Origin: Macrolepiota albuminosa
Taxonomy: Eukaryota > Basidiomycota > Agaricomycetes > Agaricales > Agaricaceae
NCBI GenBank assembly: GCA_027475525.1
Contig: JAMWFC010000117.1
Coordinates: forward strand, 4,884,183-4,948,182
Direction: 5' to 3'
DNA length: 64,000 bases
Shown here piece by piece: positions 42,863 to 53,598 of this stretch (its first letter is position 1; each line of letters opens with the position of its first letter). The translations under genes and the position numbers were made by a program. Under the pieces are notes generated by a model. That model worked only from the letters and a program-made list of their open reading frames with translations. It was not told the origin of the DNA and searched no databases.

Positions 42863-45461
42863 CTCCCACTTGACTGTGACGGAGGAGAGACGACTCCCAA
42901 AAATTCACGATGCTTTTCGAAGGTTTCGCGTGGCAATGCCTTTGTCAACATATCGGCAATCATTTTCTGGGTAGGAACATATTCAAGTCGAATATTTCCA
43001 CAAGCAATATGCTCTCAAATGAAATGGAAGCATATATCAATGTGTTTGGCATGAGAGTGACCGACAGGGTTCTTAGACAACGCGATGCTTCCAGTATTAT
43101 TGGTGTGGATGATAGTTGCTTGTACTTGCTCGAAACCGAGATCTTTTAACAGATTTTGAAGCCAAATTGCTTTCCAGGTTGCATTGGCAGAGGCAATATA
43201 CTCTGCCTCCACTGTCGACGTCGCTGTTACCAATTGTTTCCTGGATGACCAGGATACCAAGCTTCCGTCGATGTCATAACACCATCCACTAACAGAGCAT
43301 CGATCATATTGATCTTGAGCCCAATTGGCATCGCTCCACCCTACTAGTCAAATTTGCCCATGCCCGAGGCCGCCCAATTTAAGGCAGAACATCTTTGTGC
43401 CTTTCAAGTACTGCAGAACGTGTTTACAACCCATAAGGTGAGGGATACCTGGGTTATTAGAAAATTGAGCTAATAAACTGACTGAGAATTGAATATCAGA
43501 TTGGGTTTGAGTCACATATAGCAATGAGCCAACTAGAGATAGATAATTTAGCCCGTTTGAATATCGAGCGTAATTATCACATTCTTCTTGTGTGTGTGGG
43601 CATTGAAGTTGAGAAAGGTCATGATTAGTCTGCAGAGGAGTTGAAACGGGATGGCAAGAAGTCATTCCAAAGCGTTCTAAAACGGAGTCGATACAGATTG
43701 ATTGATTCAAGTAAATAACTTGATTACGTCAATCCTGTTTGATTTGAAGGCTGAGGATGTAATGAACCTCGCCAAGGTCAGTAATATCGAAGTTCTTGTT
43801 CATGTCCCGTTTGAACGAAGTGATTCTGCAAATGTTCTTACCCGCTATTGCCATGTCGTCGATATATATGACAACAATGAGCAGAATTTGACCTTTAGAA
43901 CGGAGAATGTACAAGCAGTTGTCGGCATGCGAGGGTTCAAATCCCAAGGTCATAAGAACGTCATGTAACCTCTCTTTCCATTTGCGACCGATTTCCTTTG
44001 GTGCGCGCATATATATCTCTTCATCGAGATTTCCCTCTAAATATGCGCCCACAACATCAATTTGATGTATCTCGAAGTCAAGAGTAGCAGCTAAGGTCAA
44101 AAACACTCGGAAAGTTGTGAACTTGGCAACCGAGGAAAACATGTTGTTATAATTGATGCCAGGGACTTGCAAAAAACCTTGAGCTACAATTCTGGCTTTG
44201 TATTTTGCGTGATTGCCGCATTCATCAAGCTTCTCCTTTAGTACTATTTTGCTTCCCATGGCTCTTTTGCCTGGAGGTAACTCATCAATTTCCTCAAAAA
44301 CTCGTTTTTTGCGAAGCTGATTGTATTCGGATTCTATAGCTCTTTGCCAGCCATTGGCCTGTGGAGAAGCTAAAGCATCTTCAACACAAGGGCCCAAAAC
44401 AGCGACAAAAGCCACATGGCCTGAATCCTCTTTGTCATGACAATCTTGTTGATATCTGATTGGAATGCGTTTAGTACGTGTCGAAGGCTCACGGTAGGGC
44501 AGATCTTGCCATCTCAACGACTTTTGAGGCGCAGGAGGTACTTCAATCGGATTCGTGACGGGTGGAGTTGAGAGGGAAGGTGGCACTGAAGGGTACTGTC
44601 ACTCTTCAATTGGCTTTTCTTCTCTTACCTCATCATCAGCAAGCGGAAGTTCCTGTAATTGAGTCTTGACCTCGGACTCAGAGCTCATAGAAGGAATGTC
44701 GACCTTTTTTGGCACATCCAATTCAGGATAGACCGCTGTATCAATCATCTTGTTGATTTCCTCAGGAGATGATTGAGTTAAACCAGGGTCAAAACATGTG
44801 AGTTCACTTGGAGTATCATCTTCGTAGAACTCGACATCCCTTGAGGATATTAACTTGCCATTTTCTAGGTCTTCTAATTTATATCCTTTGGTCTCATTGG
44901 ACCACCATCCGAGCATTCAAACCCTCATGGCACGAGATTCAAGCTTGCCTTGTCAAACTTCCTTCGGAATGTGAGCCCAACCCAATGATCCAAAGATTAA
45001 GAGATGGGATAAATCAGGTACACGCCCATTCCACTCTGTCAGTGGAATCTTTCCTTGAAGTGCTGACATTGGCATGATCGACCATATATAGACAGCATAA
45101 AGAAATGCCTCTCCCCAATATCGCAAGTCCATTTTTGCCCCGTGAAGCATACTCCTTACCATTTCCATTACTACGGCTATAGCGCGTTCTGCAATTCCAT
45201 TTTGCTGTGGCCGGTAGGGATTCGTAGTCTGATGTTTTATTCCGTTGAGTGCACAGAATTTTCGCATCATAGAGTTAACAAATTTGCTACCATTGTCAGT
45301 TCAGATAATCTTAACAAACTGACCGCCATTGCGCTCATACATAGCTGTGATATCACACACATTGTCTCCTACTTCCTCCTTAGTTTTGAGGAGTCTCCTA
45401 GTTGGGAAACGTTTGCTGGCTTTGACGATTACCATTGCATAGTGATTTCCATCCCAAGTGG
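42863..45461 (-). pseudogene. Copia-B integrase core, RT and RNase H
   Basis: One frame holds through this entire stretch and is interrupted only by TGA codons at 45301, 44953, 44917, 44599, 43729, 43348 and 43015. It reads WDGNHYAMVIVKASKRF, TDNGSKFVN, YRPQQNGIAERAI (integrase Glu block), then RT with DFEIHQIDVVGAYLEGNL and VIYIDDMAIAG (YIDD), and RNase H with SSRKQLVTATSTVEAEYIAS and KHIDICFHFI. Between APKEIG and RKWKERLHD the usual L-Y-G-L-K-Q block is deleted. At 45301 the stop stands for Arg of R-T-D-N-G, and at 43015 for the Arg of H-F-I-R-E. The C-terminus (PR-ETFEKHREFLGVV) runs into the LTR. Confidence 0.85.
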
Positions 45462-46539
45462 TGTAGTACTTGGTAGAAGTATTACTTGATAGTTCTGGGG
45501 CTTGCTAGTATAGAATATGACCTTGAATTCACACTGATTTTGACGGTGAAAGAGATAATTATGATCTTGAATGCGTTTAATAATTTTGCAAAACGCCGAG
45601 GTTTTGAGGAATTATAATATTGAATGAGAATAATAATATTCCCACAAGTCGAGGTTTCTTAACAAACTCCGGCCTAAGCGATTCACTCCCTGGGAATCAC
45701 CGAGCCTTTGCCTATCAATTGCCTGCCTATTCTCTACTAAACTTGGGCTATTTATACTGTTTTTCTGGTGCACAGACCACTATCTACATATGACTCTTTG
45801 TCGGAAACTCTCCAACTTCCAGAACGTATTTGATAGTCCAATTTCCCTTTTGGGAGGCCTGTTTCAGTGCCACCTTGTCGGAAACTCTCCAACTTCCAGA
45901 ACGTATTTGATAGTCCAATTTCCCTTTTGGGAGGCCTGTTTCAGTGCCACCCGTTCACCATTCAACTTCTTGTTCCGCCATTCTTCCGGATGTTTCAGAT
46001 TGCCACTTCCCCATTTGCTTGAGCTCCATTTAGCATGATCTCCTTCATAGATCCTTCTTTCCTCTTTTAGCGCCTCCCTGCATCCCCTACTTCTTTCCTT
46101 TTCCCCTCCTTGTTGTCAAATCGAACATTGACTGATTTGACGATGAAATTGAGAATTATAATATTGAATGAATATAATAATTTCCCAATTTCATCCTATT
46201 CCGTCCATTGCCGAACATTGACTGATTTGATGATGAAATTGAGGAATTATAATATTGAATGAGAATAATAATTCCCCAATTCCATCCTATTCCGTCCACT
46301 CTGCCAGCTTCCATGCTTCCCCTCCCCATTACAGTGGTTAGACTATTGTTGAGCTGATAGTTTGAACTGGTTCCTGCCTGTTGTTCTGTACTTTTCTGTG
46401 TATTTGTTGGGATGTTTTCGGAGATGGTTATTTGTTGAGACTGCTACCAGGAGGCTTACAGTTTTCAGCCCATATTTAAATGTTTATTTTGACTTCTGGT
46501 GCATGGTGTGTCCCTGACTGCTGGTACAGCGTCGTATCA
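45462..46539 (+). repeat. Solo LTR (family S), 1078 bp, in copia-B
   Basis: TGTAGTACTTGG...TATCA, flanked by GTGG on both sides (AGTGG if the terminal A is target). Excising it joins copia-B codons as VAT-WDGNHYAM, proving insertion into an existing element. It is longer than the copy at 2860 because of a 77-bp duplication (45798) and repeated blocks around GAATTATAATATTGAATGA (period about 90 bp near 46123 and 46213). Confidence 0.9.
45798..45951 (+). repeat. 77-bp direct duplication in the solo LTR
   Basis: Copies start at 45798 and 45875. The sister LTR at 2860-3659 has the sequence once. Confidence 0.9.
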
Positions 46540-46544
46540 GTGGC

Positions 46545-47266
46545 TACACTCATGGGTCCGGTGAGATCCATGACTAGTAATTCGTTTTCTCATATTTCAT
46601 CTGACTAGCGTTGGGCAAGGGCAGTCTTGTAGCCTTACCTTCAGCACATCCGCTGCATAACCAATCAAATTCTTGAGGTAACTTTATTTTGATGCCAGTG
46701 ACTAAATTGTGATCCACCATGGCCTTTATAGTACGTGGACTAATGTGCCCTAATCGACAGTGCCATAGACGCATGGTAGACTCACTGGTGATGTAAGCCA
46801 CCTGATTGTTGACTATTCCTATAGTCATAGTTTTGATGCGGTAAAGTGTGCCACAAGTGCCAACAAGATTTGGGTGAAGGAATTCTCGACCTTGCCAAGA
46901 CAACGAAATTCCATAAGGAAAGTCGTGGAACCTAACCCCTTCACGTTGCAAGGAACCCAAACTAATGAGGTTAGCCCCTAGATTAGGAATGTGGAGAACA
47001 TCGTGCAAGACGACGTCACTTGTACCAGAAGTCAAGTGGGTGCAGAACATGATCGCACCTGTTCCTTCAACAGGTAATTGATTTTGTCCTCCAACAGATA
47101 CGTGCTGATTGTTTGTCCTACAGTAGTCAATAGAATAAGTTTGATCAGCCACCATATGACTTGAAGCGGCACTATCGAGAAGTAACCCAGTAGGCATGTC
47201 CTTTGAAGTCGCCATCATAACTTGGCCGATTTCGTGAGATTCTGAATTACGAGTGAAAACGGTAAG
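46545..47266 (-). pseudogene. Copia-B protease and GAG-pre-integrase region
   Basis: Reads MATSKDMPTGLLLDSAASSH with the protease L-D-S-A, then DVLHIPNLGANLISLGSL, and a pre-integrase RLWHCRLGHISPRTIK...CSGCAEGKATRLP zinc region. A one-base shift after KYEKTN (near 46575) breaks the frame just before LVMDLTGPMSVAT, where the solo LTR follows. Confidence 0.8.
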
Positions 47267-48280
47267 TCAAGCTTGACCTGCATTCTTTGCTTTCTTGGGC
47301 TTGGGGCACTTTGGACTCCAGTGTCCCTTCTTGCCACAATTATGACAAATATCTTCGGGTTTTGGCTCGCGTTTTGGTTTTGACTTTTTTTTTGTTGTTT
47401 TAGGAATCTGGCGGCTCCCACTTGATTCAGGCTTGGTTCTCACAGTAAAAGCCAATGTCTTGCTAGTCGCGGCATCCTCCAAGGTGATACAATCAAAAAC
47501 TATTAATATTCTGGTTGTAACAGTTTTGAGCGTTAAGGAGGCACCCCAAAACAGCAAATTCTGTTTGACGACTTCCCAGGTAGGAGAACGAGGTAATGAT
47601 AACAGAATAGCATTGATTATGGTATTGTCATCAATGCGGTGACCAGCATCAAGAAATCGACAACATATGTTCATATAAAAACTGAGATGGTCCATCAAAG
47701 GAGAACTTCCATCCCACCGCTTTCCGTAAAGCTGCTGGTGGTAATAATGTACGTTGATCCCACTCTGTTGATCAACGTAATGTTTATGAAGGTGATCCCA
47801 GATTTTCTTTGAGGTGTCAAGGGCGACGATAGATTCGCGTTGAGTGTATTCAATAGCACTTTGAATTAACCCCCTCGCAGCATTGTCCTTATTCAGCCAA
47901 CATTCGTACCTCTCATGGGCATGTTCCCATGCTGAATAATCCTTTGAATATATCACATTCATCGACTCCTGGCCTTCTTTAGGAACAGTCTGAGGTAACT
48001 GGTCCCCTTTATGACAGGCAGCAGTCAACAACTCATCCTGATCCTCTTTAGGGACAGTCTGGAGTGGCTGATCCCCTTCAGGATGAGCAATGGTCAACGA
48101 TTTGGAGTATTCAGTAGGAGGTTTAGGTGGGCAGGTTTCTCGTCCTGAGGTAACGCCCCATAATGATTTGGCCAGTAACGCATTCTTCATATTATTGGAC
48201 CAAACATGATAGTTGGTACCATTAAACTTTGCGAACTGTAATGTTTCCAAAGTATTATCAGACGCAATGGCAGGGCCCAT
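47267..48280 (-). pseudogene. Copia-B Gag
   Basis: Start ATG at 48280 lies within the primer-site motif GGTTATGGGCC: MGPAIASDNTLETLQFAKF, then NGTNYHVWSNNMKNALL, the usual Gag start with an early W. A repeated acidic block (QTVPKEDQDELLTAACHKGD) follows, then helical Gag and a zinc knuckle C-x2-C-x4-H-x4-C (CHNCGKKGHWSPKC) near 47325. TGA at 47267 separates it from the protease frame, which is the same frame, so Gag and Pol may have formed one polyprotein. Confidence 0.85.
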
Positions 48281-48284
48281 AACC

Positions 48285-48611
48285 TGACGCAGCATATAAG
48301 CAAACAGATGTATTCGAGTACGAATATAATATAGTAAGTATCTGGAGAGTGGAAATTGTAAGATAATATGTAAGTAATAAGATACAAGCAAGACTCACCT
48401 GGAGAGTGGAGATCATAAGATAATCCATCTCCAGGTGTGTCTCAACATAATATACAGTTGAAGTGATGAGACAGGAGGACGTCATGCATAAGTAATCAAT
48501 ATGGAGTTTTTAAGACATGTACGTAGAAAAGAGAAACATACGAATTATGACTTAATATATGACGCAAGTGTTTCATAGTGAGTCCAGAGTCACGAGGCAT
48601 TTCCCTCGACA
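48285..48611 (-). repeat. 5' LTR of copia-B
   Basis: Minus strand TGTCGAGGG...GCTGCGTCA, followed by the primer site GGTTATGGGCC (48284-48274). Ends correspond to the 3' LTR at 42593-42862. Confidence 0.85.
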
Positions 48612-49800
48612 GTGTTCCCGTAAGAAGTGATACTTGATGTCGACGTGTTTGATGTGCTGGTGCAACATTGGGTCTTCAGACAGATTTATGGTGGAATTAT
48701 TATCACAAAGGAGTGTTGTCGGTCCCATTGGAGTATACCCAATGCCTGTCATCAGAGCTTGCAGCCAGATACACTCTTGGGTAGCTTCAAAGGCAGCAAT
48801 GTACTCTGCCTCACATGAGGAGGCAGCAACCATCTGCTGTTTCCGTGTAGACCACGATATAACACCTGAGCCTAGAGACCATGCGTATCCCCCTACACTT
48901 TTCCTAGTGTCTAGACAATTTGCCCAGTCAGAGTCTGTAAATCCCAACAGAGTGATCGGCTGCTTTCCTCCGAGGGATAATCCTAGAGTGCGTGTCCCTT
49001 TTAAGTATTGAAGGGTCCTGACAGCTGCGTTCCAGTGGGTTTGAGTGTAACAATTGAGGTATTGTGACAGCTGCTGCACAGCGTACTGTATGTCCAGGCA
49101 CATGGACACTGCAAGCCAGAGCAGGCCTCCTACCAGACAACGGTATGGGATACGTGCGATCTTCTCCCATTCCTCAGGGGGAAGTTTTGATAGGTCAACA
49201 CGTTGTAAGTTTGTCCCAGGGTCTAAGAGTGTTGACAAAGGCGCCACATTTGATTGTCCAAACTGTTGGACTAGTCTGTCAATTAGTGTGTTCTGCAAGA
49301 GGTGCACCTGTTGTGTATCATGGTTCCAGTTCACCGCAATGCTGAGAATGTGTTGGGGTGTACCAATCCAGTGACGCAGCTAAGTGTAGCAGAATTCTCC
49401 ACAATTCCGCATGCGCTGTAGGTGAGGTGGTTCATGTATGGTCCCTACCATATACTTGATTGAAGCCTTGTACAATGTGGCGTGTCTTGAATCTGGTTAT
49501 CTTATCCTCCTCATTACACTTTATTGTGAAGACTGGGCATCCTTTGAGTATTCAGTGGCCATGAGGAACCTCTTCTCATGGTATCAACTTCCATACCCCC
49601 ATTTCCTTCAATGAGTCTAGTTCTTCTTGGTAAGACTGTTCCCACCGAAGGTTATCTGGGGAGGCTCTTGCTTCCTCCCATGTTTGCGGAGTCTCAAGAT
49701 AGGATTGAGGGTCCAAGAATGGTTGGTCCTTGATCACTTCCAGTGCTGATAAGATGTGATTGGCATGATTAGAAAAGGAGGAACAGGATGAACAAAGCAT
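48612..49800 (-). pseudogene. Copia-C RT (deleted) and RNase H
   Basis: 49800-49576 reads SYLETPQTWEEARASPDNLR and QSYQEELDSLKEMGVWKLIP, the RT start. The RT then jumps from HLAASLDW to PQHILSIAVNWN near 49375, losing the catalytic core. RNase H (49334-48615) reads GLLWLAVSMCLDIQYAVQQL, SWSTRKQQMVAASSCEAEYI and KHVDIKYHFLRE, and is cut there by the copia-B LTR. Confidence 0.8.
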
Positions 49801-50099
49801 GTATTTTGAGATGTGACAATAGCGTGACTAGATTCGGTTGAACGTCAACCACCACCTTCATGCATATAACTTGTTATCTTAACTTATTCAAATGTGTAGA
49901 AGAACTGGCAGCAGGACAGGTGCTCCTGCGCTGGCCTCAGTTCCGCAATTCACCTCAACAACATTGGAGGTGATGTTCTCTTGATGCTGGCTGTTGTCGA
50001 CTCCTTTATTCACAATGCAGTACCTGTTTTTCCTATGGTAGCTTTGCTTCGGGCTCCTCAGACACCTGCAAGTAGGCCTTGACAAACTCATTCCACCCC
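49801..50099. other. Degenerate sequence upstream of copia-C RT
   Basis: No open frame. Possibly eroded copia-C integrase/RT linker on the minus strand. Confidence 0.3.
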
Positions 50100-51770
50100 T
50101 CGCTCAGGAGCAACCTTGGATTATGGTCACCTGTTGGAGTCTAGAGCTCACCCACATCGGGGGACCCCTTCTATTGAAGGTTCTCCAGTGGATTTGAGAC
50201 TCCCAGGTTGGGAGGCTCACCAGGAACAGGAGGGCCAGGTTGTTATGCTGACAGAGGCTCAGCTCCAGAGGTTTCTCCATTCTTATGGGCAGAATGTACC
50301 TAGAGATGGTAAGTTTCTGTCAAGGGCCTTCAGTTCATCTTGCCACCTTCTATGGCCTCTTTGGCTTATTATGCTATTGCTGGCTTATTGTATTATGCCT
50401 GCACCTTAGCTTATGATGCCACATTTCTGACTTATTATGTCACTTTCCTGGCTGGTTATGCCACCATGAAGCTTCCATTGCCTCTGTGACTTATTATGTC
50501 AATTTCTCAGCTTATTATGCCGCTGTCATTTTCTTGGCTTATTATGCCACATTTTGGGCTTATTATGCCTACTCAGAGGCCTTTTGCTCACTGATGAGCT
50601 ACACCTGCTTATGCACACCAGCATTACAGGAACATCTCCTAGCAATTCAAACCTGTGGTTTTAGTGTGGATCCACCAGTGTTTCCCAATAGGGGCCACCC
50701 AGTGTCACAAGCTCATTCCTTGCCCCGTGCAGGATCGGACAGGTTCTCAGCATGGCCTGCAGATGTAGGTGATCACCTGGCTCCACCGTCACTACATCAG
50801 AATGACTTGCAGGCACGCACTCCAGGCATTTTCCTGGGTGAAGCCACAGAGACCAAGGTTCCTCACTCTGCTCATACAATGCATGGATGGCTGCCTGTGG
50901 TGGGTCATCAGTTATCAGCAGCGGATAGAGTATTTCCCCATAAGGTCAAGCACGCACTTGAGGCTGGCATGCTTGAGTACATTTCCTTGGATTTGTTAAC
51001 CAATGAGGCGTGTTGTTGTGCAGCATGAGAGCCGCCTGCTCCAGAGTCAGCCTTTGTAATTTCCAATGGCAAGTTGCGACTTCCCAATGCTTCTTTCGAC
51101 ATATCCAAGGAGAGCAAGCTGACCTTTGATGATTGGGTTAGCGCCTCTACCAACCTTGTGGCTGCCATGCACAAACACCTTCAAGCGGAGGGTGATTCTG
51201 GATCTGGGGGACCCATTGCCATTGAAATTGCGAATTCCTTTGAGGGTCACTTCAATTATCTCAGAAACCTCCCCAATGCCAGAGTTCAGTTTGAGGTTGT
51301 ATTTGATTATGACCGTCACCTTTGTGCTCTGTTTGTCCTTGATTCTTACACATTTTGGATGGACAATTTTCACTCTCATGTGTGGCAAGAGTGTTTAACT
51401 TAGCAGCATGCTGCCAGAGTCACATCCTTGGACAACAGACTTGCCTTGATGGAGTCCTTTCTAAATCCAAGGACTCGGCACAGTCCTCTTTGTCATTTCA
51501 ATCGGTTTCCAACAATTCATTCACCGCTCTCAAACATTCCCATTGCATCACATGTGGGGCATCAGATCACAAACTCCCTGCCTGTTGATGGGATGCTAAA
51601 TACCTGAAGCACAAGGGACAATCTTGGCGAACTCCCAACGGTGAACTCATCTGCTTTAGTTTCAACAGTCTCTCCTCCTGCAGTAGAGGAGCATCTTGTG
51701 CTCATGTCCACCTGTGCTCACTGTGTGGATCCTTGTCTCATGGGGCACAGGCATGTTCCACTTAAAGAAA
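50100..51770 (+). pseudogene. DIRS-like retrotransposon Gag-like remnant
   Basis: An opening LTEAQLQRFLHSYGQNVPRDG is followed by GTAAGTTTC, then a repeat-rich interval (50340-50580). It continues with HGWLPVVGHQLSAADRVFPHK and, in another frame, LTFDDWVSASTNLVAAM, then IANSFEGHFNYLRNLPNARV. It ends with Cys/His motifs: CITCGASDHKLPAC near 51560 and [18 protein letters not shown] near 51690. This order (D-D-W-x-x-A block, L-P-N-A-R-V-Q-F, then G-A-S-D-H and C-C-C-H knuckles) is one I associate with Gag-like ORFs of basidiomycete tyrosine-recombinase (DIRS-like) elements. Several stops and shifts occur. No recombinase was seen. Confidence 0.5.
50340..50580 (+). repeat. Degenerate GCTTATTATGCC repeats
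   Basis: At least eight occurrences of TTATTATGYC-like motifs at irregular spacing of about 20-35 bp, inside or next to the Gag-like remnant. Confidence 0.6.
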
Positions 51771-51975
51771 TATTGCTGTTGTCTACACCTTTGATTGCAG
51801 ACAGGTGGGAAACCTCCTTATGCAATGCAGAGGTGTGGGACAAATGTGCAGAGGTGTCAAAAGGCCTCCATAGCAGTTTCAGTATTGGTTTGGATGCTTA
51901 CAAATTGGTCAAGACTTTCTCTCCTGCAAATCATTATAAGCATTATTTCCAAGTATCCTCAAGAAATCAAGCTCA

Positions 51976-52082
51976 GCCATGGATCACCTTTGAACAAGGT
52001 TCTATTGCGAAGCACAAACTTGATAGGCGTGTTCTCACAATCACTGCGGGAATAGATGTTTGCAGCCCAGTAATTCTCAAGG
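51976..52082 (+). repeat. Copy of the gene fragment at 41660-41766
   Basis: Codes for [20 protein letters not shown] and VCSPVILK, about 90 percent identical in DNA to 41660-41766. It stops abruptly where carbamoyl-phosphate-synthase-like sequence begins. Confidence 0.75.
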
Positions 52083-52575
52083 GGGAAGATGGTATGCACT
52101 ATGTCTCTGAGCACATTGATGCTGGAGTCCATTCCAGAGATGCTACCTTGATTCATCCTCCTCAGGACCTCAATCCCAAAACCGTTTGTCAAATTGAAGA
52201 AGCCTGCCAAAATTAGTAATGCCCTCAACGTCCCTTCAACATCCAGTTCATTAACAATGAGATTAAGGTCATTGAATGCAACCTCCGTGCTGCTCATTCT
52301 TCTCAAAGATTATGGGCATTGATGCCATCAAAATGGCGACAAAAGTCACGCTTGACCTTCCTATTGAAGCATACCCAGATACTGGTCTTTCTCTGGACTA
52401 CGTTGGTGTCAAGATGCCTTAGTCCAGCTTTAGTCGACTCTCAGGTGCGGACCCAGTTCTAGGTGTTGAAATGGCTTTGATGGGAGAGGTGGCATGCTTT
52501 GGCCAAGGCATACCTCAAGGGTCTCATCGCCACTGGCATAATCCCACCGAAGAAAGGCGAGCTCTGGTTTCTCTC
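52083..52575 (+). pseudogene. Carbamoyl-phosphate synthase large-subunit fragment
   Basis: Three frames together read [20 protein letters not shown] with IHPPQDLNP, then PFNIQFINNEIKVIECNLRA, then MGIDAIKMATKV, DYVGVKMP (TAG) [19 protein letters not shown] and MGEVACFG, then [18 protein letters not shown]. These match the C-terminal half of the CPSase large chain: ATP-grasp G-V-H-S-G-D-A, Q-F-x-x-x-x-N-x-I-K-V-I-E-C-N-x-R-A, and [16 protein letters not shown]. Frameshifts near 52215 and 52500 and a TAG near 52421 show that it is dead. No introns are visible in 490 bp, compatible with either a retrocopied or a captured fragment. Confidence 0.8.
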
Positions 52576-53534
52576 CAAATATCTTGAGATTCCCATTGAC
52601 CCCACCCCCAATCTCTATGATGCCTGCCCCTGCTCCTCCATCACCTTTGCCCTGTGCCCCACCCACCCCATGTTCCTGCTCCATGCCTACCGCACCCTGC
52701 TCCTGCCCCATCTCCTGCCAACAACAAATACATCCTCGACCCCGCCACATACTTCCACAGCTACATCCAGCCATTCTGGCATGGCTCCATGCACAAGCTG
52801 TGGTCTGTTCCCGTCCACACATTTGTTGCACCCATGCCCAACTTCCACAATGGCTATGGATACAGGTACAGTGGCCCTGAGGTCAACCAGCACACAATGT
52901 CTCTCGGCATCAGCCACCTCTTGCCATTCGCAGTACAGCTCCAGGCCCTTGAGTCTCCACCTTCGCTACACACAGCTGCATCAAGTGGCGCCCCAGACAC
53001 GTCATCATCAAAGATGGCCTCTTCTCCCTATACACATCCCATGACATTTGTCTCTTCTTCTTCCTCTTCTACTTTTACTCATTTTGGTGTAGGACCCAAA
53101 CCTATGCCACATCATCCCCCTCAAAGCATTCACATCACTCCATGGTGCACACACCATCCTCGCCAGCCTCTGCACCTGCAGCCACACCCACACCTGTATC
53201 TCTCCCTCAGACTTGGACTCTGACTCCCATAGTATCCCCAATAACTATGCCCACACCCACGCTTACGCTGAGCATGCTGACTCTACCTCCCATACCAACC
53301 TGCGACTCTGGCATGTCCCCACAATGACTACAATGATGACAATCGCTGGCAATCCAGTGGACAAATTACAGATTGTTGTCTTGTGCTTTGGAGTGTCAAT
53401 TGTGTCCATATGGACATGGACATGAGCGTTTCCCCCTCCACCACCTCCTCTGCTATGGGCAAGGGCAAGGGAAAGGCTCAAGTGAAAGGAAGAAAACCTA
53501 AAGGCTGCAGACATGTGTTTCCTTGGGAACGTGA
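52576..53534 (+). other. Chimeric low-complexity stretch, no identified gene
   Basis: Ser/Thr/Pro/His-rich frames. One readable block (YILDPATYFHSYIQPFWHG, about 52728-52790) looks protein-like but I cannot assign it. A basic KGKGKAQVKGRKPKG frame precedes the gypsy-B remnant. Confidence 0.3.
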
Positions 53535-53598
53535 TAGACAGCCCCCAACTCAGCAGAACCTGACATAATATCAAGACTCTCTCCTTACACTGTCCTTG

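Larger units (their letters stand above)
42593..48611 (-). mobile_element. Copia-B: nearly full-length copia element inserted in copia-C
   Basis: LTRs lie at 42593-42862 (3') and 48285-48611 (5'). The flanks GCGTT (42588-42592) and GTGTT (48612-48616) form a 5-bp target duplication with one difference. The internal order is Gag, protease, integrase, RT and RNase H on the minus strand. A solo LTR of family S (45462-46539) sits in the integrase region. Confidence 0.9.
42097..49800 (-). mobile_element. Copia-C: outer copia element of a three-level nest
   Basis: Its 3' LTR is 42097-42420 and its pol lies at 42456-42592 and 48612-49800. Copia-B interrupts it between these pieces. The 5' half is lost beyond about 49.8 kb, and part of RT is deleted. 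Similar in RT to copia-A. Confidence 0.75.

Noticed and set aside
46123..46300. Another member of the 77-bp duplication series
   Set aside because: The two copies are about 90 bp apart and imperfect, so this is ordinary LTR-internal repetition.
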